NCBI GenBank assembly: GCA_949130495.1
Contig: OX422210.1
Span: 28,494,681-28,558,680, forward strand
Direction of reading: 5' to 3'
Source: Sambucus nigra
Lineage: Eukaryota > Streptophyta > Magnoliopsida > Dipsacales > Adoxaceae
DNA: 64,000 nucleotides
Shown here: in pieces, positions 25,730 through 35,257 of the stretch
Layout: each line of letters starts with the position of its first letter
Position numbering within the stretch: position 1 is the stretch's first letter
The notes under the pieces: model-generated
Database searches by the model: none
What the model was told of the DNA's origin: nothing
What the model saw: the letters and a program-made list of their open reading frames with translations, nothing else
Program-made: the position numbers and the translations under genes

Positions 25730-28616
25730 TGTAATACCCCGTAATTTTATTGATATTTATTCAAGGGATTAATTAAATTAAATGTGAATTAATTGAGAAT
25801 TAATCCGGATATAAATACTAACGAGATGTGAGTTGGTATTTGATTATGATGTGTACATATGGCAATATATGAATATTGAAAATATTAAAATTGTCGCGAG
25901 ACTAAAATACGACAATTTGGGAAATTTAGTTGGGACGCGCGTGTCAGTCACGCCAGGAATGTAATTATTTGAATTAAAAAGTGAATTTTATTTTTATCAA
26001 CCGAATGGTCATTTTGAGTGTGTCAACGAGTCCGAAAGGGTCGAAATATTCAGAAAACACTAGCCGGGGGTTTAGTTTGGGTCCCGGGGCATTTTTGGGC
26101 CATACCGACAACTTAAAAGGGTATTTTGGTAATTTTAAAAATTAGGGAATTAAAACCCACGAAAATTGGAGTTTATATTTATAATTTTAAAGGGGCCACT
26201 AAGACCATTACCATCAAAAGTTTAGAGAGTGGGCTACGAGAGTTTTGAGAGAAGTTGGAGAGAAGTTACAAGAACCAAAACCAAGCCATCTTCAACCTTG
26301 GGAGAAAATCTGTAGAGAAAGGAGATAATCAACCTTCATTCACCAACATCAATTCTGAAGAACAATCTAAGGCAAGTGATTTGATATTTTTAGTGAATTG
26401 AATGTGTCTTCCATGTTTAGTGTAGGAATTATCTTATATTGAAATTTTTGAAGAAAACCCATGAAATTGTTGGAGAAACTTTGAATTTGGGTTAGGATTT
26501 GCATGTAGAATGATGATGTACTAAATTAATATTCAAAGAGTTATATATGATGATTTAATAAATGGATTTATGATGAGTAATTGGGCATAAGAAAATTATG
26601 AGTTCATGTTCTTAGGGTTTGGGGAAATATTTGGAGATTTATATTAATTCCTTGATGATTTGTAAGATTTGATCCCTAAAATCGGTTAAAAGATGATCTA
26701 GGATGATTAGAAATGGTTGAAAAACGTTGGAACATAAATTGGATGGTCTTAGGGTGGATTTAGAAGAGAGAAGAATTGAGAAAAACGGACTTGGGAATTT
26801 CTGGGCTGAAACTGCCATCTCATTAGAAGACCTGCCCAGGTCGTTCGAACAACCTCATTCGAACGAACTTCTAATGAGATGACAGTATCCTTTCTAACGA
26901 GTTAATAGTTCATTCAAAGAATTTCGTTCGAATGACACTCGTTCGAACGACCTCGTTCAAACGAGATTTCTAACGAGTTGATAGAATGGCCTTTTTTGCC
27001 TGAATTGATTTCTAGTACCCCGTAGACTTATTTAAATGCCGAGATAACTTTCCCTTATTAACTAGTGGGTATAGTAGGGAGATTGGGGTACATTGAGGAG
27101 TAAAACTTAGAATAGTGTCTTGAACCGAATGACATTTGTGGATTGGGAAGCGAGTAAGTAATCACGAAGTGAGAATAATTGATAACTTAAATACATATAA
27201 ACCGGGGACTTGTGATTTGTATAATGCTAAGTGTTGGTATAAGAACTAGAAGTATACCACTAATAAAATATTGTAATATCTAAGATGTGTGAATGCTTAG
27301 TATATGTAGTTACCTGTGTATAACATACGTACCGTACCTGCTATCATGGGAGGTTGGCGTTCATTTAGGACCATCTAATCTTTGTGTGCCTACGTGGGGG
27401 GGGGGGGTCTAGATTGGTACCTCGAGGACATAGGTCAGAGAAGGGCTTATTGAGAAGTTAATAAGTCTGCTGATCATGGGAGCGTAGGTATGTGCGAGAC
27501 CCATGTGATGTGAACTATGTTCGCCTCCATTGTTTGTGGTTGTTGTTTAATGAAACGATTCCTGAGAGATTCGGAATACGTGGTCCTTATGTACGTGATG
27601 TACCGGGATTGGATAGCAGAGTATGTGTGCACCGCAGCTTAGTCTTGGGGTGCTAGTATTGTATATTTATGATGAGAATAATATACAGTTAATTGAAATG
27701 TATTGTGATGAATAAATGTGAATATTAATAATAGCAACAGTTTGTCAAGTGAAAATGGAAGATCTCTAGTAATTAGTAGTGCTAATATGGGAAACTGTAT
27801 AATAAGTTATAACACTCTGTTAACTAAAAGTTGTTGGGAATTTGAATTGAATATCGTATAGAAATGTTAGATTTTAGTATCGGACTAGTTAGAAATGGGA
27901 ATAACTAGAATGGGTACGGGTGCGATAGGAGTGCACAATTAGTTTAGAGGTGAGGAACTCATGTGAGTGCACACACTATCATGTACTTTATATTCACTGT
28001 TTAATGATATTAAACACTTGCAAAATTTTAAACTATTTTCACAATCGGGCTTTGACCCGGTTGCTTTCAAATCTATTTCGCTATAAAATCTTTTAGGTGC
28101 CCAACCACAAGGACACCATGCATAGGAGTTCTATTCAGGTGACGTGTTGTAGCTGCTGTGGAAGTTACAGGACCTTGATAGTATACGCCTCCACTTCCGA
28201 TCTTGACTCCACTATTAGATGTTCTCATTTGTTGGGCATGTTGCCCCATTCCTTTTAGAGACAACTTACTTTTCAGTTATTTCAGACTTTGGGTTGTAAT
28301 TAATTTGGTGATGTAGACTTGGTTTTTATTTATTTCAGTATTCAGATTGTTGTGAGGAGTATTCCTCCAGACTCATTATCATTTGATGGTTATTCTATTG
28401 TAACTTTGTTGTGGTGGTTATGTTAGCATTTCATAATTTACTTATTATATGTTAATCGAATTTAATTAAAATTGGCAACTCACTTTTTAAATACTAGGTG
28501 GTTAGTAATTATTAAAATGTTTTCAACAGTGATGCTATGAACTGAACCAACTTGACATTTTGTATTAATTTAATAAAGGAGTAGCTACTCGGTATTTAAT
28601 TAGTTGGGGTGTCACA
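25730..28616 (+). repeat. 5' LTR of Gypsy-2
   Basis: Runs from TGTAATACCCCG to GGTGTCACA. It aligns base for base with 37744-40629 with only a few differences per 100 bp, many of them C/T or G/A transitions. A TATA-like stretch near 26175-26190 suggests that U3 ends early, so most of the LTR would be transcribed leader. Contains the TTCGAA palindrome cluster at 26838-26975 and a variable G run at 27397-27408. The short minus-strand frame at 28073-28264 recurs in the other LTR and is not a gene. Confidence 0.95.
26838..26985. repeat. Cluster of TTCGAA-centred palindromes in Gypsy-2 LTR
   Basis: At least five copies of sequences around CGTTCGAACGA, interleaved with TCTAAYGAG. The same cluster is at 38850-38996 in the 3' LTR, where more CpG sites are preserved. 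A related cluster lies at 11446-11523 in the Gypsy-1 LTR. If the leader is transcribed from near 26200, the palindromes would form hairpins in the RNA; function is unknown. Confidence 0.8.
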
Positions 28617-28618
28617 GG

Positions 28619-28630
28619 TGGTATCAGAGC
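28619..28630 (+). promoter_or_regulatory. Primer binding site of Gypsy-2
   Basis: TGGTATCAGAGC, two bases after the LTR end, complementary to initiator methionine tRNA, the usual primer for chromoviruses. Confidence 0.95.
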
Positions 28631-28799
28631 ATGAGGTTCTAGTGTCCTTAGGATCTGTACGGCTTGTTATGTTTTCGCTGAGCTTTCTTTGATATAGAGC
28701 CCTATATTTTAGGACTGTCGTATTCTTTTGCGTATGCTTCGCTATTAAGCTATTTTGAGATAATAACTGTGAACTTATAAGACTTTACTCTCATTTCAG

Positions 28800-29930
28800 A
28801 TGCCTCCACGACGTTCACAGCGAGTTCCTAGGGATGCACAGCCAGTGCCACAGCCTGCACCAGTTCAGGGCACTATGAATGCCGCAGAGGTTGCAGCTAT
28901 TGTAGCCCAAGCGATAAATGCCGCCCTAGCCGTTGTACAGCAGGAAACACCCCAGGCACCGGTAGTCGCACCAGTTCAGGCTCATGCATTCCCGTCTGCA
29001 TGGGAACGCGTCTATGATGCTTTTCAGAAAGCACACCCTTCGGAGTTTGCAGGTAGCTCCGATGTTGTGGTATCCAGTCAGTGGAGGGAAGACATTCAGA
29101 GGCACTTAAATATGTACGAGTGCATAGATGTTCAAAAGCAGTACTAGCTTCTTTCAAGCTAGTGGGATATGCATTGCAGTGGTGGGAGTCCATTACCATC
29201 GCAGAGGAGAGGGACGCCCTTTCTATTCAGGAGTTCTGGGTGCGGTTCGATCGTAAATATTTTTCGTCAGCTGTTCACACTTAAATGAGGAGGAAATTGA
29301 TAAACCTCAAACAGGAGGGGAGGACCGTGGCCGAGTATGAGGTCGAATTCACTAATCTCTTGAACATTGTTCCCGATGAGATACCAACTGAGGAGAAGAA
29401 TATTTAGAAGTTCACGGATGGATTGACTTGGAGGATCCGTCAACACTTGTTAGGGAGTCTCTTGTTGGCCACTTATTCTGATGTGGTTAACGCTGCACTA
29501 CTACAGTGCCAGGATCACCGCTTCCACATGTCTGAGAGCAAGAAATCAGGAGAGTCCAGCCATTAGGGCAGGAACGGGGGAAATGGTGCCAGCGGGGCAC
29601 AATCTGCTCAGGGATAGCACAGGTAGGGTGACCAGGGTTCCCAACAGGGGGATCATAAGAGATTCAGATCTGGGGATTTCAGAAGTGGACAGGGAGGTTT
29701 CAGGCATGGCCATCAGGGCCAGTAGGGTCAGAATGGTCAACAACAGCAGTTTCAGCAGGGCCAACATGGCTAGGGTAGGAATGGTAATGGCCATCAAGGT
29801 CGTGGACAACAGGGACAGTGATGGGGAAACTTCCCGGGAAAGTGCTTTGTTTGTGGCAAGACTAGCCACAAATTCTAGGATTGTCCTGACTGGGGCAGGG
29901 CCCCACAGCAGTAGCAGCAGGGTGCTCGAC
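28800..29930 (+). pseudogene. Gypsy-2 gag (decayed)
   Basis: The ATG at 28800 opens MPPRRSQRVPRDAQPVPQPA, a basic then proline/glutamine-rich start usual for this lineage, followed by the gag core (FAGSSDVVVSSQWREDI, LVGYALQWWESI, EGRTVAEYEVEFTNLLNIVP). One frameshift near 29130 moves from the first to the second frame; after that the frame stays open except for stop codons. The Gly/Gln-rich linker (29560-29840) leads to a zinc knuckle CFVCGKTSHKF-stop-DC at 29843-29884, with all three Cys and the His present but a TAG at 29876. Gag would package the element RNA. Confidence 0.92.
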
Positions 29931-30982
29931 ACGAGCCACGGAGGCCTATATTTCCCTCCGCCCTCCCAGCACCACCACAGATGGCAGCACTACCACCCAT
30001 TCCAGCAGTCCCAGTTCAGCAGGGACAACTTCAGTATCGGAGAGTGTATCAACTCTAGCATGCCGCAGCCCCACAGGTTCCACCGGCCATCGAGGGTATG
30101 TTCTCTATCTAGGGGACTATGGGGCGTATTTTATTTGATATGGGGGCCACACATTGCTTCATTTCCACGAGATTTGCACGCACTATTGGGTTATTAGACA
30201 CTGCAGAGAGCACGGTTACTTATGTAGATTCACCGTTGAGTAGAGGTTCCGTGATTTCTCTTATTTGTAGAGGTGTGGGTATAGAGATCGGAAGGTTTAC
30301 TTTACCCGCTGATATGTTAGTGTTAGAGATGACTGAGTACGATGCGATTGTTGGTATGGATTGGCTAATTGCGTATCGAGCCATGATTGACTGTTTTAGT
30401 AAGAGTATTATCTTTGCCATTCTCGAGCAGGATATGTTTTTAGTGGCGATGCCTCGTCCTGAGGGAAGATCGTACACTCATTTGTACTATATAGAGGATG
30501 AGACCTCTAAGGAAGTGGTGATACCACTCGATGCGATACCCGTTGTTAGTGAGTTCGCTGATGTATTTCAGGATATACCTGGACTACCTCCGAGTAGAGA
30601 GATAGATTTTATGATTTATTTAACGCCGGGTACTCTGCCTATTTCCCGCGCACCTTACCGTATAGCTCCAGCAGAGATGAGAGAGTTACGGGATCAGATT
30701 GAGCAGTTGTTAGTCTAGGGGTTTATCTGGAGGAGTACTTCGCTGTGGGGTGCCCCTGTGTTGTTCGTAAAGAAGAGGGATGGATCGTTGAGGTTGTGCA
30801 TAGATTACCGAGAGTTGAATAAGGTCACGATACAGAATAAGTATCCGTTGCCCAGAATCGATGACTTATTCGACCAGCTGAGAGAAGCTTCCTTCTTCTC
30901 AAAGATCGATTTGCGATCAGGATACCATCAGTTGCGTATCAGGGATTAGGACGTCTCAAAGACTGCTTTCTTGACGAGATAT
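29930..30982 (+). pseudogene. Gypsy-2 pol, 5' part: protease and reverse transcriptase start
   Basis: In one frame from 30110: protease with LFDMGATHCFIS (the usual Asp-Thr/Ser-Gly reads Asp-Met-Gly), VLEMTEYDAIVGMDWL, then the reverse transcriptase start [54 protein letters not shown]. In-frame TAG stops lie at 30110, 30716 and 30947. The frame runs into the CACTA-2 target duplication TAT (30980-30982) and resumes without a shift at 35258. Confidence 0.93.
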
Positions 30983-30994
30983 CACTACACCAAA

Positions 30995-31300
30995 TCTGCA
31001 CATTTGTCAAGGTCATTGACCTTGACAAATCCACCTTGTCAAGGTCAATGACCGTGACATTTCGAGGCGAGACAACTTTTTTTGTCACGGTCGTGTCACG
31101 GTCATTGACCTTGATAACCTTGACAAAAAACACGCGTTTTGTGTCATGGTCGTGTCAAGGTCAATGACCATGACACGTTTGTCACGGTTTATAACCGTGA
31201 CAAATCCGTGACCTTTTTTAAAAAACTTGTCACGGTCAATGACCATGACACGTCCGTGATAAAATTGTCACGGGCGTGTCACGGTAAAAAAACTGCTGGG
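30995..31300. repeat. CACTA-2 left subterminal repeats
   Basis: Roughly a dozen copies in both orientations of GTCACGG and GTCAAGG with spacers TCATTGAC or TCAATGAC, forming near-perfect palindromes. The same unit fills 35045-35215 at the other end. By analogy with En/Spm these are binding sites for the element's DNA-binding protein. Confidence 0.9.
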
Positions 31301-31880
31301 CAGTATGGCCACTGCCACGGCCCAGCAGTATATTTGTACCTGTTATAGCAACGTTGTACCTGTTCCAAACATCATATATCCAACACAAACTAAAGATATA
31401 ATCCAAATATATTCATGACAGTATAATCCAAATATTCAAAGTAAAAATAATATACATGACGATATAATCCAAATATAATTAAAATGGACAAACTTGAAAA
31501 TAATGTGACTACATGTCTTGGATAAGACTGAGGAGGTGAGTAGGCCACACAACATACGAATTGATGCACCCACTAATATACGTCGTGCCGCATTGTTCGC
31601 GCAACCACAATAGGGAGTTCTCCTTCCCGGATATGACATGCGTGACGAGCACCCGGGACTCCATCTCTTGAAGCACACGTCCATGGACTATTCCACCATC
31701 GATGATATTCGGGTCCCTCAACCCCCTCCCTATCCGCTGGCCATCAAATACGTCCAATATGAACACGCTTGGCCAACCAATTATCGACAATGGTCTGTTG
31801 GAGGGCGTCAAATAGGGAAGTGGATTGTCGAAGTACGAACGTGTCGGTGATGAAGCAGCGAGGTCCACATCCTCGTCATC
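31301..31880. other. CACTA-2 sequence 3' of its gene
   Basis: The first half is AT-rich with ATATAATCCAAATAT-type short repeats (31395-31480). The second half (31500-31880) is GC-richer and open in several frames on both strands, but I recognise no domain; it may be the untranslated end of the Transposase_24 transcript. Confidence 0.5.
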
Positions 31881-33156
31881 CTACGCCTCGTCCTCCCGCA
31901 CCTCCTCCTCCACCGCCTTCTCCTTCCCTTTCCCTTTACGGTCTCCACCCAACGTACGCTTCATGAATGCGTACATATCTTGGACCGTCGCCTCCAAACG
32001 GGACAGCTTCGCGTCGTGTGAATCCACCGTTCGAGCCAAGCCGGCGTCGCTCGTCTCCAATCCGATGATCCTAGATTTGGCCACCCGCGATCTCACTCCC
32101 CTTGTCCTCCCCTTGCGATCAGAGCCAAGCACTTGGCTGAGTGCGTCTGTGGACAAAGATGCCTTGTCGGCATCAGACTGCGACTCATGTACTTCCTTAA
32201 GCTTTGCCTGAAACGACAAAAAGCACATGATTAGTAAAATAAGTAAACTAAAAAATTATAACGTAATTAACAATAATTAAACTGTCCGATTACTTACAAT
32301 CGTGGCCGCGACGCTCGGGGACACCTCCTTGTCCTTCCACTTCTTCGTCCGAAGAGCCACATAAGTATCGAGCCTATGTGGGTTACCCCCTGGCCCACTC
32401 CCTACCCCCTGAAATAAAATAAAGTAAAGTAAAATTAGTATCGACCCCGCAAAGTAAAATAATATCCAATAATATATTTATGTAGTTATAGATAAATTAA
32501 ATCTTACCTGCATCCTATGCTCCACCTCAGCTTAAGAAGTCCGGCCGGAGTAGTGCACGTCCGTCTTTTTAGCCCGATTTTCCCTCCCCGATTGGCGAGA
32601 TGTCAATTGTCGATCCTCGATCTCATTGTCAATGAACTTTTGCCATTGTGCCAATGAGATCGGCTCCTTGGGCGGGACGGATCCGCGCCGTTGTAAAATG
32701 GACTCTCGTGTTTTTCCAAAGTATCGTGTCCGCATATTTTTCTTCCACGTCTTGTGTTGCTCCCTCAACTGCTCCAAGACGGAATCGCGTAGCTTTGGAT
32801 CCAAGTTGAATTGTTCCTGTCCAACAAATACAATGTTAGTTGTGAATAAATATAAATATAAATATAAATATAAATTGAAATATTCATATAAATATTACCT
32901 GTTGTGCCGCCCAAACAGCTAACTTGAGCTCATACGGCACCTCCTTCCAACTCATAAACCCCGGGCCGATGACCGTCTTTAGAAGCTCGAGGGATCTCGC
33001 TAAAAGCTCCGACTTGTTTTCGACGGTAATCCCAAATTTTCCATATTTGGGGAGCCTAGGGGCGGAGGAGCTCTCGTCGCTTCCGCTACCACCGAACCCA
33101 TACGACATCATCATAAACAACATCATCATCTTCGCCCTAACATCTGAAGGAGACAT
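31881..33156 (-). CDS. CACTA-2 Transposase_24 (TNPA-like) gene, four exons, one premature stop
   Basis: Start ATG at 33156 (MSPSDVRAKMMMLFMMMSYG), directly after a splice-acceptor-like TTTTTTACAG, so a 5' leader exon is likely. Exons by GT-AG sites: 33156-32899, 32816-32508, 32408-32298 and 32207-31881; about 335 codons. Visible motifs are WKKNMRTRYFGKTRESI, ISLAQWQKFIDNEIE, ENRAKKTDVHYSGRTS, DTYVALRTKKWKDKE and LSQVLGSDRKGRTRGVRS, in the order known for plant Transposase_24 (PF03004). A Lys/Glu-rich tail closes it. One in-frame TAA (32532-32534) interrupts the conserved block in exon 2; otherwise the gene looks intact. The protein probably binds the subterminal repeats of its family. Confidence 0.85.
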
Positions 33157-34443
33157 TTTTCCTGTAAAAAAAAATGTTATTAGTACAGATAAAAAAATGT
33201 TAATAGTACACATTTTGTTTTACCTAATTGAATTAATTGAATTAATAGTACAGATAAAAAAATGTTCCGTCTATATTATAACGTATGTGTAAGTTCCGTC
33301 TATAAATATTTCATTCAAAAATGTTCCGTCTATATTATGTTTAAATGAAAATATCAATTATTATCCAATATTTTTAAATGAAATATTTATTTTGAATGAA
33401 AATATCAATTATTATCCAATTATTATCCAACTATTATCAATTATTTATTTTGAATGTAAATAATATTCAAAACCCCACCCACCCCTACCCCCACCCCCTC
33501 CCGATGTGGGAGTCATGTTTGGGATCTTGTTTAAATTATATGTAAGATTTAATTAAGTTTAGGTCTAATTTATCTTATTATGGTTATGATAATAGTTAAC
33601 TCATAGTTCATCTGTCTTGTTTACTGTCACTTTATAATCAACAAGTGCTTTCTCATCTCAAATTCGAAGATACTAAAGCCAGTACTGCTGAGCATCTTTC
33701 AAGGTATGTATTCTTTGTTTCAAAATCATATGATGTTAGTCATAAAATACTAAGAACTGAAGGCTTTTTTGTGATCAAGAATTTGTTGTATTTACAACAA
33801 CAATGTTGGTAGATTTTTTTATGAATTTAAAATGAACTATCAAATGCAATTATTTTTAAATAGGGTGCTTTTGTGTTTGTGAAATGATTTTTTTTTATAA
33901 CATCAAATACAATACGAAAACATAGGGTCCTACCTAATGTTACCTGAAACGTGGATCATTTTTTATAATATTCTTCTAATAAATATCTTCTAATATTCTC
34001 AAGATATGAGAGTTTTTTTATTCATTTTTTATATTTCCAATATGAGAATTATGTATATAAACACTTTTAATAAGTATATCCTAGCCTTTTAGGATTTTCT
34101 CTTAAAACCACCTTATCAGTTTATTCTTAGATTTTAGCACATTATAAATTCACTATAATTTATCTTTTTCCTCTTAAAAAAGCAAATGTTCTTGTGTTAA
34201 TTTACATGTGTTGGAACGGAAGTGTACCATGTTTTGGAACGCGGGAATCAATACGTAAATTGCTAGGGTGTTGGCATTCCCTAACCAAAAGCGCTATGTG
34301 AGTATCTTATCTAATAACTTGAGCCCTAATTTTTAATTATCATTATAACTATTATATTCAAAATGGAATTGAGCCAACGATGAGTTTATGGGTTATTCAA
34401 AATGTATTTTTAATAAGTATAACTATTATATTCAAAATTATAG
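33157..34443. other. CACTA-2 upstream region, no gene
   Basis: AT-rich DNA 5' of the Transposase_24 gene. It contains repeated TATTATCCAATTATT (33360-33440) and AAAAATGTTCCGTCTATATTA (33253-33340) units and a short C-rich stretch at 33472-33500. No protein motif is seen. It presumably holds the promoter of the minus-strand gene. Confidence 0.6.
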
Positions 34444-34870
34444 TTACCCACACCCCACCCCACCCGCTGCCCCCCTCCACCACCCCCTCCCCCACCACAC
34501 CACACACACACACACACCCCACCCCACCCCACCCCCTGCCCCCTTCCACCACCCCCTCCCCCCCTCCACCACCCCCTCTACCACCACACACCACCACACA
34601 CACACACACACACACACACCACACCACCCCACCCCACCCCCTGCCCCTCTCCACCACCCCCTCCCCCCCTCCACCACCACACACACACACACACACACAC
34701 CACCCCACCCCACCCCTGCCCCCCTCCACCACCCCACCACACACACACACACACACACACACCACCCCACCCCACCCCCTGCCCCCCTCCACCACCCGCT
34801 CCACCACCCCCTCCCCCACCCTGCCCCACCCCGCCCCACCCCCTACCCCCACCCTACCCCACCCCCCACA
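34444..34870. repeat. C-rich and (CA)n low-complexity array, G-quadruplex-prone on the minus strand
   Basis: Five or so irregular blocks, each CACCCCACCCCACCCC plus CTGCCCCCCTCCACCACCCC and then a (CA)n run, spaced about 65-110 bp apart. On the minus strand this gives repeated GGGGTGGGGTGGGG tracts able to form G-quadruplexes. Long frames on both strands (34380-35027 and others) exist only because the repeat lacks stop codons. Confidence 0.95.
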
Positions 34871-34937
34871 CACGCACACACATACACACACATATATATA
34901 CACATACACACATAAATATACACACAAATATATATAT

Positions 34938-34987
<50 letters not shown>
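34871..34987. repeat. (CA)n/(TA)n and (AG)n microsatellites
   Basis: Mixed CA and TA dinucleotides (34871-34938) followed by about 21 AG units (34945-34987). Part of the low-complexity zone near the right end of CACTA-2. Confidence 0.95.
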
Positions 34988-34992
<5 letters not shown>

Positions 34993-35044
34993 GGAACGAC
35001 GCGAGAGGGAAAAAAGAAGAGGGATAGGGTTTTTGCTGCGAACA

Positions 35045-35257
35045 TTGTCACGGTTGTGTCAAGGTCTTTGACCGTGACAAGTCCGTGACAAGTAAATTTG
35101 TCACGGACTTGTCACGGTCAATGACCGTGACAATTATTTGTCACGGTCGTGTCAAGGTCAATGACCGTGATATAAAACGCATGTTTTTTATCACGGTCAA
35201 TGACCTTGACAAGGCTGGCCGGCTGAAAGGTGATAATTTTCCCATTTTTGTGTAGTG
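35045..35257. repeat. CACTA-2 right subterminal repeats and terminal repeat
   Basis: Inverted and direct copies of GTCACGG and CCGTGACA units as at the left end, followed by the terminal CCCATTTTTGTGTAGTG (35241-35257) and the target duplication TAT. Confidence 0.92.

Larger units (their letters stand above)
30983..35257 (-). mobile_element. CACTA-2: small non-autonomous CACTA transposon, 4275 bp
   Basis: Ends CACTACACCAAAT (left) and, inverted, CACTACACAAAAA (right), flanked by the 3-bp duplication TAT (30980-30982 and 35258-35260). Each end has a subterminal array of TCACGGTCAATGACCGTGA-type palindromes. It encodes one Transposase_24 protein on the minus strand and no Tnp2, so movement would need a transposase from elsewhere. 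Length plus duplication is a multiple of three, so the host pol frame is kept on both sides. It is the innermost and therefore youngest element of the nest. Confidence 0.95.

Noticed and set aside
27391..27410. G homopolymer as a special site
   Set aside because: It is present in both Gypsy-2 LTRs with different length (also 39409-39418), consistent with simple slippage.
28073..28264. 63-codon minus-strand frame found identically placed in both Gypsy-2 LTRs (also 40085-40276)
   Set aside because: The duplication is due to the LTRs; there is no domain and the frame lies near the LTR end.
29481..30197. 238-codon plus-strand frame overlapping Gypsy-2 gag
   Set aside because: The zinc knuckle and the gag-pol motifs are in a different frame; this one is a shadow of the Gly/Gln-rich linker.
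32626..33292. Plus-strand frames opposite the CACTA-2 gene (32626-32922, 32924-33292)
   Set aside because: Antisense shadows of exons that have splice sites and Transposase_24 motifs on the minus strand.
34380..35027. Long open frames (up to 215 codons, Pro/Thr/His-rich on plus, Gly/Val/Cys-rich on minus)
   Set aside because: They exist on both strands and in several frames only because the (CA)n and C-rich repeats contain no stop codons.
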